Of a stretch of DNA of 64,000 nt, positions 1 through 12,075 are shown piece after piece. The stretch comes from Biomphalaria glabrata (Eukaryota; Mollusca; Gastropoda; Planorbidae), in assembly GCF_947242115.1 (NCBI RefSeq), contig NC_074719.1, forward strand, positions 3,980,783 through 4,044,782. The letters run 5' to 3'. The position numbers and the translations under genes were made by a program. The notes beneath the pieces are model-generated. The model was given only the letters and a program-made list of their open reading frames with translations, was not told the origin of the DNA and searched no databases. Within the stretch, counting starts at the first letter, position 1. The number at the start of each line of letters is the position of its first letter.

Positions 1-199
1 CACTCACAGTGTATAGACTTTATAGAGTATTAGAGTCTAGATCTAGATCATACTAAAACTAATAATAGTCTCAATAGACCAAATAATTTATAATAGACTC
101 TTCTAGATCTAAATCAACTTTTTTGAAGTAACGACTAACGTAAGATAAGATATTGCGGTAATTCTGCAGGAGTTTAAGGGATATTGCTACAGCGTTGAA

Positions 200-300
200 A
201 TTAAACCTTTCTTTATTTTGCACTTACATTACCGTCAGGCGTCAGTCCGGAACTCGCCCTACACAACCATCGCCATGATTGCCAACTTTTGTTACTTTGT
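200..300 (-). promoter_or_regulatory. Conserved promoter-like block, copy 1 (for a gene left of the window)
   Basis: On the minus strand this reads AAAAGTTGGCAATCATGGCG, then GGGCGAGTTCCGGACTGACG and a second TGACGG. It matches blocks 1.5-3 kb upstream of zinc-finger genes A, B and D. An ETS-type CCGGAA core, YY1-like ATGGCG and CRE-like TGACG words are visible. That it is a promoter is inference. Confidence 0.4.
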
Positions 301-559
301 ATACTCTAGATCTAGACTCAAGCAGTCACTAGCTGATCTAGTCATGGGCAAACTTATCGGTAGCGGCCCAACAAATTTTAAAGGGCCTATTTTTTTTTTT
401 TTTGTTATCTGAAAAATAGATTCTACACTGACAAATATTTTTGCAAAAGCTTTTCTTATGTCATCTCAACATCTAAATTTAGGTTTCCGGCAATCGTTTA
501 CCCAATTTAAGTATAGGCCTATATACATTAATATATTCCTGCACCACCGTAAGGGCAAC

Positions 560-1640
560 ATTTCCAATGCTTAGACTTACCACGGGTACTTCTGTGACTT
601 CTTGTATCAGAATTTCCGTCTTGGTGAGACTGTACTCTTGACATATAGCTACCAAAGCATTTACTCATCTTTGTAATTCTTCTTGCAAGTGGGAGGTGAG
701 TGCCGAATTGTCGGCGAAAAACAGCTCCCTAATCTCGATACGCCGTCTTTTTGTTTCCACCAGCTTTAGTTGTAGGCCTACTCTTGAATAAGTCTTGAAA
801 ATACTTAGCAGTGATTAGTCAGAGCGGTCTCCCTCTGGGTTGTGGCTTCAGTTGTCATGCTTTCCAGCCTGAATGGCTTCTGCAGGTATTTCATCCCCTT
901 CGGGAACTTTCCAAAATCTCAAGCATATCAATGGCTGCTCCCAGTTCCTTTACAGAGTGCGTTTCATTTAATTTATCCAAAGCGGTTGACGATATAGAGC
1001 ATTTTGATCAGGCAGAGTTCTAAATAATGCTCCTTTTGCAGTGCATGATCACTGATGATCATGACATTTTGACTAGAGAGAGAGGCACACTTGTTGGTCC
1101 GAGGTCCAATGGCTTTTTTTTTTTCACACCCTCAAATATTCTGATATTCCTACAGGTCAGCACAAGATTGGCAAAAACTTTCTAAGCATTTCTGGGAATA
1201 CACGAAACTGACAATGACAACAAAATGCGTATCTATAACGCCTGTTTAGTGAGCATTCTTCTATACGGTAGTGAGTCAACATACAAGCATCTGCAATTGG
1301 TTTCAACCAATACAACAGTGGCACACTCTTTTGACAGAGATTATGTTGACTTGGACATATCACCCGCACAGAATTCACACAAAATCTGACAATATAGAGA
1401 CAGACTGTTCTTGCTGATACGAATCTCGCCAAGTGCAAAACGGATAAGGCTGCTATATAGACAGGACAAAGAAAGCTGGCATATCAGATACCGCTAATTT
1501 TAAAACAGGTTGTGTATTCCATGCACAAACTATGTCCAACTTTGCCGCTTCAGAATCAACTTGTTTATTTACGGTACCGGTACATCGGATTCTGTCCGGA
1601 CTCGAGAAGAAACCAAAAAAAAATAGTTGAGAGCTTTATC
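560..1640. mobile_element. Non-LTR retrotransposon fragment with 5' inversion, copy 1
   Basis: The minus strand over 560-1150 gives degraded reverse-transcriptase text including FFADNSALTSHLQEELQR (the FADD catalytic block with the last Asp replaced) and an upstream linker-like segment. The plus strand from about 1160 gives the thumb region (DNDNKMRIYNACLVSILLYGS). The opposite orientation of 5' and 3' parts is the twin-priming signature. There are many stops; it is long dead. The same arrangement occurs at 12100-14330. Confidence 0.6.
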
Positions 1641-1844
1641 GTGTTTAAACAATGTCAGCTTGAAGCGGACTAGTAATGGTAACATTGAATCTAAGTCAAT
1701 GGGTCAACCCAGGGCATTAACTCAAAAAATACAAAAAAAGTTAATTTATATTAAATTTACAAGTACTCTATTTCTTTGATCTAAAATATTTACATTAAAA
1801 AAAATATAGTACCGGGTGTTATTAAGAGGATTTTTATTAAAACT

Positions 1845-2318
1845 TTGAAAAAAAAGTGTGGGGCCTCCACATACTTAAATCTGTCCCTACAGGTGTCTTA
1901 TTTAGCAGCAGAAAATACGCGAAAAAAAAAAGTGTAGGGCCTCCACATACGTAAATCTGTCCCTACAGGTGTCTTATTTAGCAGCAGAAAATACGCGAAA
2001 AAAAAAAGTGTAGGGCCTCCACATACGTAAATCTGTCCCTACAGGTGTCTTATTTAGCAGCAGAAAATACGCGAAAAAAAAAGTGTAGGGCCTCCACATA
2101 CGTAAATCTGTCCCTACAGGTGTCTTATTTAGCAGCAGAAAATACGCGAGAAAAAAAAAGTGTAGGACCTCCACATACTTAAATCTGTCCCTACGGGTGT
2201 CTTATTTAGCAGCAGAAAATACGCGAGAAAAAAAAAGTGTAGGACCTCCACATACTTAAATCTGTCCCTACGGGTGTCTTATTTAGCAGCAGAAAATATG
2301 CGAAAAAAAAAAGTCATG
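1845..2318. repeat. 76-bp minisatellite, about 6 units
   Basis: Units begin at about 1864, 1940, 2016, 2091, 2168 and 2245 (marker CCTCCACATAC), with spacing 75-77 bp differing by poly-A length. Each unit has TGTAGGG and, 20 or so bases later, CCCTACA, so it can fold into a 7-bp hairpin. Short open frames here are repeat artefacts. Confidence 0.9.
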
Positions 2319-2865
2319 CGTGACTGTAGAAACTTGGAAGTTCGTCGTATACATTCCAATTTTTCAGGGCTTAAAAATGATTATAGGCCTACTAGCAGAC
2401 TACAAAAAAACGTCGTTTTATTAAAAAAAAAAAAATCAGACGGGCTTTGCTAATAGCCTTCAACCTAGAAAATTTTTAACAACAGGACTAGTACATAATT
2501 GTATTTTTAAAATGAACACCTCAATTAAAAAATTTGCGATTGTATTTAAAATTAAATTTATAATTATACTCATCAATTGTTCTTTCCCAAATAATATATA
2601 TTATATATCTTCTCTTTAGGTGAAGAAACGTCTTGTCAATTAGAAAATAATTGTATGTGAATCTCATAGTCATAATTTCTACTTTTGCAACACAATTTGT
2701 GCAAAGAAATGTAAAAAAGGGGGGGCTGTATCAACTTGGAAGGCCAGTTTATAGTATGCATTCAAATATTCAAGGCTTTAAAATGATTATACTAGCATTT
2801 GGTTTTATTCAAAGATCTGAAGACGTGATTTGCTGATTGTATACAAGAGTGTCTTTATGGTCTTC

Positions 2866-3040
2866 ATATTGATGAAATCAAGGTCAAAACCAGCTAAAGC
2901 TTTTGTATCCTCTGAGACTCTGAATGAATGATACACAGATATCACAATACTGAGATATATTGATGAAATCAAGGTCAAAACCTACTAAAGCTTTTGTATC
3001 CTCTGAGACTCTGAATGAATGATACACAGATATCACAAAA
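2866..3040. repeat. 90-bp direct repeat, two copies
   Basis: TATTGATGAAATCAAGGTCA through GATACACAGATATCACAA occurs twice in tandem (2868-2948, 2958-3040). A single diverged copy is at 16020-16110, in the paralogous segment. Confidence 0.8.
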
Positions 3041-3464
3041 TCAATGTGTACAATTTATTGCTGGTTTAGTCAAGCTTTTATTATAAGTGTCGAGTTGATC
3101 TTTTTTTTTTTACCATACAATAATAATTTTAAACAGCCTCATTTTCATGAATATTTTTTTCATCAACATAATCTCCAGTAATGGAAGTCATACAGCTTCC
3201 TTAATTAGTCTAATATAATTACAAAAATGACTTAATATAAAAGATATTTAGCAATACATATACTGTTGAACATCTCTGAATTGTATGCATTTGAATTGAA
3301 ACATTTTTAACATAAAGACATGCTGCATAAAATGAAGCTATTGAATGAATAATCAAATGGTTATTGTATCCAACATAGCACATATAATAAATAAATACAG
3401 TAATTTTTAACATGCACAAAATAACTTAAATGAATATTTAAATGTTTGTTCCAAGAAGAATAGC

Positions 3465-3990
3465 CAACATACTTTTACCTTTACCTTAGTCTCTTGGACC
3501 GTTGGGGCACCATGCCAGACTCGTCAACCGTCTTTCTCCATTCCTCTGTCTTTTGCCTTAATTAGAACCTCTTTCAATGCCAGGCCTGTCTATTCTTTTA
3601 TGTTGTCCTCCCATCGCTTTCTCTGTCTGCCTCTTCTTCTTTTTCCTGGTACTGTTCCTTGAAGAAAGGTCTTTGCGAGCCCCAAAGATCTGTTATATGG
3701 CCATAGATTTTACGCTTGCATTTTTTTTTTATGATAGCAGGTCATCATGGGATGCAATCACTGCAGTAACCCTGTCTCTAATCTCTTGGTTTGTGATGCG
3801 GTCTTTGAATGTGATACCTATGATCCTCCTCTCTAGCTCTGCAGTCAGTGTCCAAGACTAACAAGCATATAAAAATGTGGCAATGACCATCGGTCTGATT
3901 TTGGTGCAGAGGGCTAAGCCTTTGTCTTTCCATATTATTTTAAAAGGGATGCTGTGGACTGTGCTATTCGGGCCAGTAGTTCAGGTTTTG
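3465..3990 (-). mobile_element. Non-LTR retrotransposon 3' end (RGRQRKRW family)
   Basis: The minus strand reads in broken frames ATFLYACQSWTLTAELERR, ITFKDRITNQEIRDRV, GTVPGKRRRGRQRKRWEDNI and KDRGMEKDG. This is the RT thumb/C-terminal region of a LINE; I suspect an RTE/BovB-like clade but cannot place it firmly. Other pieces of the family lie at 34020, 44390, 50840, 55830 and 58655. Confidence 0.65.
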
Positions 3991-4310
3991 TTCCCAACAT
4001 ACTAAATATTTTCAAATACTGGTACAGTACAAGAAACATAAGTATTAGCATATTTACTAATTTCTTTTAATAATATCAGCCAGCAAAATAAATAAAAACA
4101 ATAAATCATAATAAAGTTGTGACAAAGACAAAGAGCACGTAAACAATGTACAGTTCATGGAGAATAAAAAAGGAGACTATGAACAAAACTATGACTCATT
4201 GAAATACAAATATTCCTTCCTTTCATTCATTCCTTCCACTTACGCTGAGACATTTAGAGGATGTCTACTTCTGTATGCCAATAGTGCACAGAAAAATAGT
4301 GTAAAACTTC

Positions 4311-4436
4311 TTGGTTAGAATCATGATCTTTCAAGAACATACATACCTATTTTCTAGGTTAGAATCATGATCTTTCAAGAACATACATACCTATTTTCTA
4401 GGTTAGAATCATGATCTTTCAAGAACATAAATAACT
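4311..4436. repeat. 44-bp tandem repeat, nearly 3 copies
   Basis: GGTTAGAATCATGATCTTTC followed by AAGAACATACATACCTATTT repeats at 44-bp spacing. Single related copies lie in the 3' flanks of genes B (18735) and D (46077), so this is an expanded part of the ancestral gene flank. Confidence 0.85.
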
Positions 4437-4479
4437 ATGATGTGTCTCTAAGATATACAGAACAATATCATAGAACAAG

Positions 4480-5600
4480 GTCTTGAGTACCAACAAGGGC
4501 TACCGATAAGTTTAGTAAACTTTAAGAAAGCGTTTGATAGTGTCCACCAAGAATCACTATGGAAAATAGTAAGAGAATATGGCACCCCAGAAAAATTCGT
4601 CCAGATCCTACGACACCTTTACAGTCAGTCTAGTTGCTGCATTAAAACAGAAGAAGGAACAACCGAGTTTTTTTAGCATCGAGACAGGTGTAAGACGGGG
4701 GTGCATCTTATCTCCCTTCCTTTTCCTCCTAGCCATCGACTACATAATGAGGAGAGCAATGAACCAGACTGCCTTTGGTATTCCATGACATGTACAAAAC
4801 CAAATGAAGGACTTGGACTTTGCCGATGACAATACACTACTCGGGACTACAAATAAATGCATACAAGAAATGACGGATAGCCTAGATAGAGAGGCATCCA
4901 AAATTGGCCTTCGCATAAACTTGGACAAGACTAAAATTTTGTGAGTGGGATATAATATATAAGGCAAAGGGTGCCCCGTCTGACTTGGCGAGTCAAAACC
5001 TGAAGAGTTGGACAAGTTCACTTACCTTAGCAGCATCATAACAAATGATGGGGATGCCTATATGATGTAGCATGCCAAATAGAAAAGGCAGGGAGCATTT
5101 TCCAAAGGCTGCAGCCTATTTGGACAAGCCAAGCCATTGGACTCGAGACAATAATACACCTTCTCAACACATTCCAACTGCAACATATGCATGTGAGACA
5201 AGGAAGTCATCTGTCAAAATTGAGAAAAGACTAAATGTGGCTTAACAAAAATGGCTGAGACGGATTTTGTGAGTCAGTTACACAGATCGGGTCTCTAACA
5301 AGGAAATCTTTTGCCAAACTGGGAGTCGAACACTTGGTGACGTTGTGACAGAGCGTCGCATGAGGTTTGTGGAACATGTTCTACGACAAACTGAACTACG
5401 CATACCAAGAGTTGCGATGACACGGAGGAAAGCGCAAACAGGGACGTCCTCGTATAACTTGGTGCCACACTTTCATGGAGGACCTCAGAACAGTGGACAC
5501 CAAGTGGGAGGAGGCTTCAGACATTGCCAATGACAGATCTTTATGGAGACGGCTTGCCGCCTAATGCGCCGAACGCTGCGGGAGGACCTAAGTCTAAATC
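4480..5600 (+). mobile_element. RTE-like LINE, truncated, inserted in the paralogous 3' flank of gene A
   Basis: Reads NFKKAFDSVHQESLWKIVRE, then IETGVRRGCILSPFLFLLAI, DLDFADDNTLL (intact FADD), INLDKTKIL and a C-terminal segment with RMRFVEHVLRQTELRIPR. The RT domain is 5'-truncated and broken by stops and frameshifts downstream of the catalytic block. The 3' end is GGACCTAAGTCTAA-like with AAGTAAGT tails in sister copies. It separates sequence that is contiguous near gene B (18690-19160). Confidence 0.75.
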
Positions 5601-5867
5601 AGTCCATAAGATGGCTATGAAAACTTTCCACTCTAAGCCTTTGATGTATGTAGACAAACTATTAGTCATAAAGCAATACAATGACATAATGATTATGAAA
5701 GACTAACATTTTTCTTGCCTTCATCGATGTAACATTTTCTGTGACTTGCTTTAAACATTTGACCGTAGCTAGAAAAACTTAAGATTCATGTTTTGACACC
5801 ACAGTTTTGGCCTTGACTGTCTTAGAAACCAGTACTGGGGTATTCTGCAAATTCCTGTATAAGAGTT

Positions 5868-6078
5868 ATACAGCAAGCGATGCTTGAACAGGGACCTCCA
5901 TGTATAACTTGTCGCCATACTTTCACGAAGAACCTCAGAACAGTTGACCATTGCGAATCATTGATTAGAGATAAGAGGCTTCTGAAATTGCCAGTGACAG
6001 ATCTTCATTGAGACAGCTTGCCACCAAATGCGCCAGAAGGCCTGGGAGGATCTAAGTCTATGTAAGTAAGTAAATCCC
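5868..6078 (+). mobile_element. LINE 3' tail, same family as 4480-5600
   Basis: About 200 bp close to 5420-5600 (GGACCTCC..TATAACTTG.. GCCA..ACTTTCA, CCAGTGACAGATCTTCAT), ending GATCTAAGTCTATGTAAGTAAGTAA. A further minus-strand tail of the family is at 7905-8000. Confidence 0.6.
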
Positions 6079-6276
6079 TTTTAATATATTTCATATTTAA
6101 ATGGCTTACACTACCAAGTACCAGTACTAACAAAGCTTAATGATCTTTTAAATCTGTTGCAATGAAAATCCTTCTACATATGTTAAGCATTTAAAATGGT
6201 ATCTCATCAATTATCAACTCAACTGCTTGGTGAGTTTTCAATCTTGAAGGTTTAAAAAAATAACTGTTGTTTTTTT

Positions 6277-8962
6277 TTACCGGTTATGGACAGATTGGTG
6301 AGCTTTTAAATTTGATAATTGAGCAAATGCTTTCAAACATACTTTACATTGAAATGGCTTTTCACCAGTATGAAGCTTTTGGTGAGTTTTTAAATTTGCA
6401 GACTGAGAAAATTCTTTAAGACATATGTCACATTTAAATGGCTTTTCACCGGTATGAACATTTAGGTGAGTTTTTAGTCTGTCAGATTTAGAAAATTCTT
6501 TTAGACATATTTCACATTTAAATAGTTTTTCACCAGTATGAATCTTTTTGTGAGTTGTCAAATTGGAAAGTCGGGAAAATTCTTTTAGACATACAAGACA
6601 TTTGAATGATTTATCACCAGTATGAACCGCAAGGTGAGCTCTCAATGTAGCAGACTGAGTAAATGCTTTTAGACATATTTCACATTTAAAAGGTTTTTCA
6701 CCAGTATGAACCGTTTGGTGAGTTTTCAGATTCGAAGAATGAGAAAATTCTTTTAGACATATTTCACATTTAAATGGTTTCTCACCAGTGTGAACCTTTT
6801 GATGATCTTTCAATGTTGAAGAATGAGAAAATTCTTTAAGACATATTTGACATTGAAATGGTTTTTCACCAGTGTGAACCTTTTGGTGGGTTTTCAATGT
6901 TGCAGATTGAGCGAATTCTTTTAGACAAATTTGACATTGAAATCGTTTTTCACCAGTATGAATCACTTCATGAGTTTTCAATGCCGAAGATTGAGAAAAC
7001 TCTTTTAGACATATTTGACATTTAAATCGTTTTTCACCAGAATGAACCACTTGATGGATTTTCAATCCCGCAAGTTGAGCAAACTGTTTTTGACATACTT
7101 GACACTGAAATGGTTTTTCCCCAGTGTGTATCACTTGGTGTGTTTTCAAATGAGAAGACTGAGAAAATTCTTTTAGACATATTTGACACTGAAATTGCTT
7201 TTCACCAGAATGAATTAACTGATGTTTTTTTAAATTCTGAAGCTTAGCAAATTTCTTAAGACATATGTGACATTGATGTTGGTTTTCAGCTTGAGAATGA
7301 TTTCCAACATCATCATCTTCTATGTCATCAGTGGAGACACCTTTTTCTGAAGTCATTTTCTTTTCTTCCTTAATGGTCTCTACCTGTAAAAAAAATATTT
7401 TTTGTAATTATTCACACATCATAAATCTAAATGCTAGTACTGATAATTTACAATGCTTATATAGGTTGGCCAAAACAAACTAATTTAAAAGTTTCTAGCA
7501 TAAACATCAATCTAAATTTCACATTACACATTAAACATTTATAATAATGCAACAGCTAATTTGACAAATCATGTGTGGTGCCCCAAGGTTCAAATATGCT
7601 AAGAGATAGGTGAAAGAACAACGAATTGTCTAATGAAATTAACATATATAATAATATATATATTTTTTTAAAGAAAAAAAATGTAACTAATTTTTTAATG
7701 ACAAAATGCTGAATAACATTTTGTGCAGAAATAGGAAACAGCCTTTCTATGTAGCATACATTCTGAAACACTTACATAATCATAATAATAGAAATCCTCC
7801 CAAAAATTGATTTATCAAGGGATAAAAGTTCCCCTTTCAGACCTTGAGAGATCTATACTGAAAATAGTGTAAAGGTCATCTGTTTGTATAGCCCGCAGTC
7901 TACAACTGTTATGTGGCCAGCCTTTGGGCGACAAGCTGTCTCCATAAAGATCTGTCAGTGACAGTGTTAGAAGACTCTAATCTATGATTCGCAATGGTCT
8001 GATAATGAAAGGGCTATGAACCTTTTTTGTCATAAGCCTTTTCTTTTGAAGATGATGGTATATTTTTTCTAGTAGACATAATTGATGACTTTAAATGGAA
8101 TCAATACACACTTTTACTTTACATACTCTACTACCACTTGTTATCTTAAGCTAAGTATATATAACACAATATGTGACGTCATCACTTTATACTTTATCTT
8201 TAACCTGTGTAATGAATTTAGTTCTTAGAATGTCCAACGATTCTTATTTAGCTACCATATAGGCATAATCGTTTCCTCCTATGACTCTGATGCCAAGATG
8301 AGGCTGGCTAGCATAGTGCCGGACATTCTGACACGTTTTGAATAGTTCAAAAAGTGTATAATGTTGCAGAATCCTCTTATGAATATGGTATTCATTTTAA
8401 TAGGATGAAACGTCTCTAATGAGAAATATTCTAATTTTATCTTACTTTGATGCCATTCCACTTTGTTATTTTTCAAACATGAATTGATAATTACAATAAA
8501 AATTATTATTTTTTTGTCCCTTAATAAATAAATTGAACAGTTGCTACCTCCACACACTCATTTTTTTTGTCAGGTCGTCGACTAGGGAGGTGTGCCCAAC
8601 AGATCTAGAAAGGCTACAGTTATTAGTGACATATATCTCTTTGAAAAAAAAACTAAAATAAGTATAACAATCTAATTTTACCAATTTGTGGTGCCAAAAA
8701 TTTAAAAATCTGAAGCTGTCAACTATCATATATATATTAGGCCCATATACCCGGTATAATAGAATACCTGGTGTCCATCTTCCACATAAGAAGTTTCAGC
8801 AAAATTTTCTGATTGCTGTGTATTCAAGTCTGATTCATCTTCCTCTATCTTCTCAATTTTGATCTCTGGCACCTTGAAGTCTTGTTCTTCATCTGTTTCT
8901 TCCTTTTCCTTCTTCACTTTGTTGAGATCAAGGGTTAAGTCATGCTCTGAGTCAGCCATCAT
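6277..8962 (-). CDS. C2H2 zinc-finger protein, gene A (12 fingers, novel acidic N-terminus)
   Basis: Two coding exons, 8962-8768 and 7383-6277, give a 433-residue protein. Exon 1 (65 aa) starts MMADSEHDL and ends GHQ at a CAG|GTATTC donor; exon 2 begins [10 protein letters not shown] after a pyrimidine-rich acceptor ending TTTACAG, and the junction is phase 0. The N-terminus is acidic with hydrophobic-K-x-E motifs at VKKE, IKIE and IKEE. From about residue 104 there are 12 consecutive C2H2 fingers (C-x2-C...H-x3-H) joined by TGEKPF-type linkers, the arrangement of sequence-specific DNA-binding proteins acting in the nucleus. Fingers 1-3 (helices with LQNLKK, SSHLKT, LAGLKI) match the first three of gene B, so A and B are recent paralogues. 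The small middle exon seen in B, C and D was not found in the 1.4-kb intron. The DNA target is unknown. TGA/TAA-free through the whole finger exon, so it looks functional. The exon pairing is inferred from splice signals and paralogue structure. Confidence 0.88.
7835..8000 (-). mobile_element. SINE fragment joined to a LINE tail, in the intron of gene A
   Basis: 7835-7925 matches the SINE tail (CCTTGAGAGATCTATACTGA, GTAAAGGTCATCTGTTTGTA, TGTGGCCAGCC) seen at 31705, 57935 and 59455. 7925-8000 matches the RTE-like LINE tail of 5868-6078 in reverse. Both are in opposite sense to that LINE. Confidence 0.5.
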
Positions 8963-8969
8963 GGACAGT

Positions 8970-9570
8970 AAATGGATGTATGTCTAAATGTTTGTTAATA
9001 CAACTTCTGTAAAATATATATAAAATATAATTATTTAATCGATTAAATTCATTTTAAAAAAACATTTATAAAAATTATAGCTTCGTTTTTAATTTTGAAA
9101 AACTTAATTTCTAAGAAAAAAATGAAAAGGATCTATTTAAAATAAAATAATTTTTAAAACTGCCTTATCCACTGGTGCCTTCTAATGCAATAGGACCCAA
9201 TGTCATGGTTTTAGCCATGTGGTGGAATGATATATTTTTAAACTTTCATTAATGAAGAGCTCATTTTGTCATTAAATCTCGTTCAGAACCAGAACTAGTA
9301 GACCTTTTATTTTTTTAGTGAAAACCAAATATGTAAAGCTTTTTATATTTTTTAATTTAGAAACCAAAGTGCCTCTACCCAAGTTATTTAAGCCTCCACC
9401 CTGAAAATTTAGTAATTTAACCTTGTTTATTTTATAGGTATTAAAATGTTAACATATTTTTTTTGAGATTGGACATATTTTCTATATTTTTTTAATTATT
9501 TTTATTGATTACTAGCATTAGCTACCAGCTTAGCCCATTGATTACTTCCCCCCGGCTAAAAAAATATATT
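8970..9570. other. AT-rich upstream region of gene A
   Basis: I see no gene or recognisable element here; long A/T runs only. It probably includes the 5' UTR or the start of a first intron if the promoter is at 11985-12075. Confidence 0.4.
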
Positions 9571-9576
9571 TGTAAT

Positions 9577-10035
9577 AAACCTGGTGGTGACACAGATGGG
9601 GGTAGTGGTATGCGTGTAGTCAGCAAATCGCAGAAACATCTAGAGTGAATAGAGCTCAGGAGCATCAAGAGGGATGTCGTGTGATTAACCAGAAGGGTGG
9701 AGCGATGTTCCCTCCCTTTCTAGAAGGCCAGTAGGGACCCTAAATAAAGAGCAGAGGTGTCAAAGTCAAGACGGTTCAGTAATAACGACTCAGTACAAGT
9801 CCGGGACAAGACGGAGAGGCCAGTGCAAGAGTTGATACAGCTGTACAGTTGTTAACGGAGAGATATTTGTACAATCTTGTGTTACATGTTGAATATTGTA
9901 CAGTATTGGCTGTGATTTATTTGACATTCAACTATTACATTATTTGGAGCCCTGAGCTGTCAGGTTCTTTAAGTTGGTGGTGTCGTGTGGTGCAGTTTGC
10001 AGAGAGCCTGAATAGTGAGATTCATTACAACATTG
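9577..10035 (+). mobile_element. Solo LTR relic, Gypsy-like (family 1, older copy)
   Basis: About 460 bp homologous to the longer LTR at 37634-38347: shared blocks include GTAGTCAGC, AGAGCTCAGGAGC, AGTAGGGACCCTA(T/A)A, GGAGAGATATTTGTACA, TTGGAGCCCTGAG and TGCAGTTTGCAGAGAGCCTG. No internal coding region adjoins it. It is shorter and more diverged than the other copy, so it is the older insertion. It is a fossil; the family is assigned by LTR-like layout only. Confidence 0.55.
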
Positions 10036-10439
10036 TTTCTTTTGCAATGGTTCCCCTTCTTTTTTTTTAAAACTTATAACAATTAAATATATATATATAA
10101 TATATAATATAAACGCTCCTCCAAACACATTCCGTTCTGGCCTGTGAATTCTATATCGCTTTACTCTCCCCCACCCTCCCCCCTTAAAATTCTAGATTTT
10201 TTGTTTCCGTTACATCTAATTGGCACGGCGTGCTTTATACATTTTTGCCTGTATCATCAGTTATGGTAGGATCACAGTAACACTGAGTACGAAAATAAGT
10301 AGGAATGTTAGGCGCTGATAGTTATACTAATAATTACTAATATCTAGATTTACTAGTATTCAATTAGCTAGCGCTAGAGTAATTATTATTAAATTACTAT
10401 AAATAATAGTAATCTTATCTTATCTTATATTTATATATA

Positions 10440-10745
10440 CAGACATTACTTAAAAAAAGAAGATAATTACGTTTCGTCCTATACGCTATTCATGTGTCAA
10501 TCTAGTTATTCATGTTAATTAATGACTTAAACTCTGCCAAATCGTTGGTTTTCCTGGCTGATTCAGGCAACCCATTCCATTCTCTAATGACACTAGGGAA
10601 GAAGGAGTACTTCTTGTACGAATTGGTGCTAGCGTGGAATAATGTACCTCTATCGTTGTGTTTTTCTGAGAATTTCATTCATTAGGTTTTGTTTTTTTAT
10701 TTGCAAGTTATGGTTTAAAATAAGGTTTTATATATATATACATGT
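10440..10745 (-). mobile_element. LINE 3' end (GACGTTACTTC tail family)
   Basis: Homologous to the better copy at 52962-53500: same tail CAGACATTACTT..AAGAAGATAATTACG and the coding end of the LINE (RT C-terminus: FFP.., AWN.LPES, SDLAEFK). It is a 5'-truncated dead copy. Confidence 0.65.
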
Positions 10746-10799
10746 ATTATGGCATTACAATATAGCTGTATAGCTACTTTTCTTTTTATTCAACTGTCC

Positions 10800-11870
10800 T
10801 GAACTGCCACTGGTGTCTCTAAGTTTAGTGATTTTACTAGATCTAAATTATGTAAATCTCTTAATCTAGATTTATATATTATATATATATTTATATAACA
10901 ATATATCTAACCATCTAATTATTCTAAATTAGATGGCAGATCTAATGAATAACTGATCTATAGACTATAGTAGTATAAGTATAGATTATAGATTCATAGA
11001 AGTATAGACTATAGTCAGTATATAGTATAGTTAGTATAACTTGTAATTATAGAATATATAATTTAAATAAGAATATAATAGGATTCTAGAGATCTAGATC
11101 TTTCAGTCACAGTGAGTGACAGTGAGTCACAGTGCTATATAGATATTATATATATAAAATTATAATTGTATAAATATATATATATATAGATCTATATTAT
11201 TTTATAATACTATATATTATATTATTTATATACTTAGACTATATTATCATTATGTACAGTAAGTACACATTCACTGATATACTATCACTAATCTAGAGTC
11301 AGTAGAGTTGTAAATGTAATGTACAGTAACAGAGTTTAGTAAAGTTTAGTTTAAGTTTAGACTTTAATCTTTAGTATCACTACTGACTACTGTGTACAGT
11401 ATCAGACAAGAACAATAGTCTTGAATAGTAAATAATAATATATAAATAATAATATAAATTAATACAATAAATTATTATAAATTCAATAATATTTTTTTTA
11501 TAGTAGAAGTAGAAGTAAATAATAATATAAATTAATAATTAATACAATAAATTCATATTTTTTTTTTAATAATAACAGTAACAGAATAATAGAATCTCTC
11601 CCCTCTAATTCTATCTAGATATATTTGATAATCTATTGACAATTGACTCATGACATAATGATAATAAATCATAAATGATAATAAAACTAAGTAAGTCGTC
11701 TAAGACTAAGTCACTAGTCTAATAAGACTAAAGTAATGATAATCATATCATAAAATAAGTCATAATGATCATATTCATAATCAATGAAAGATAATGACTA
11801 AATGAGAATGTCACTACTCACTACGTAAGTCGTCTCTAAGTTTAAAGAATTAGATCTAGATCTATTTTTC
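10800..11870. other. TCTAGA/ATATA-rich block
   Basis: About 1 kb of very AT-rich sequence with repeated TAGATCTAGA, TATATATA and CAGTCACAGTGAGT words and no coding signal. Similar blocks lie at 1-200, 26240-27250 and 51250-52050, each next to a promoter-like block. Confidence 0.6.
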
Positions 11871-11984
11871 TTTCACCATTTTTTTCTTAGTTTCTAGTGC
11901 ACCACAAGCCCAATTTTAATTTTGTTATAACCTGTGACAATGAAAACTATCTATTCTTGATCTAGATCTAAATCTAGAAACGAT

Positions 11985-12075
11985 GCCTTTGTTTATTTTG
12001 CAAATTATACAGTACCGTCATGCGTCAGTACCGGAACTCGCCATAAACAAACTTCGCGATGATACCTTTTCTAAT
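11985..12075 (-). promoter_or_regulatory. Conserved promoter-like block upstream of gene A
   Basis: The minus strand reads TATGGCGAGTTCCGGTACTG followed by TGACGCATGACGG, a near copy of 200-300, lying about 3.1 kb upstream of the gene A start codon beyond a TCTAGA-rich AT block. The ETS-like CCGGAA core and paired TGACG words are retained. It may be a TATA-less promoter or a first noncoding exon. Confidence 0.45.

Larger units (their letters stand above)
200..3470. repeat. Segmental duplication, left copy (paralogous to about 11985-16860)
   Basis: Shared landmarks in the same order: promoter-like block (200-300 / 11985-12075), inverted LINE (560-1640 / 12100-14330), TGATACACA..ATATCACA block (2866-3060 / 16020-16120), TTTATTGCTGG..TTAGTCAA (3060 / 16120), and ACATAAAGACA..GCATAAAATGAAGCTATTGA (3310 / 16770). 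The right copy is longer because of later insertions. Each copy lies downstream of one zinc-finger gene and upstream of the next. Confidence 0.65.

Noticed and set aside
1974-2174. Open frame with a repeated TPVGTDLRMWRPYTFF pattern
   Set aside because: It is the 76-bp minisatellite read in one frame; there is no start context or flanking exon.
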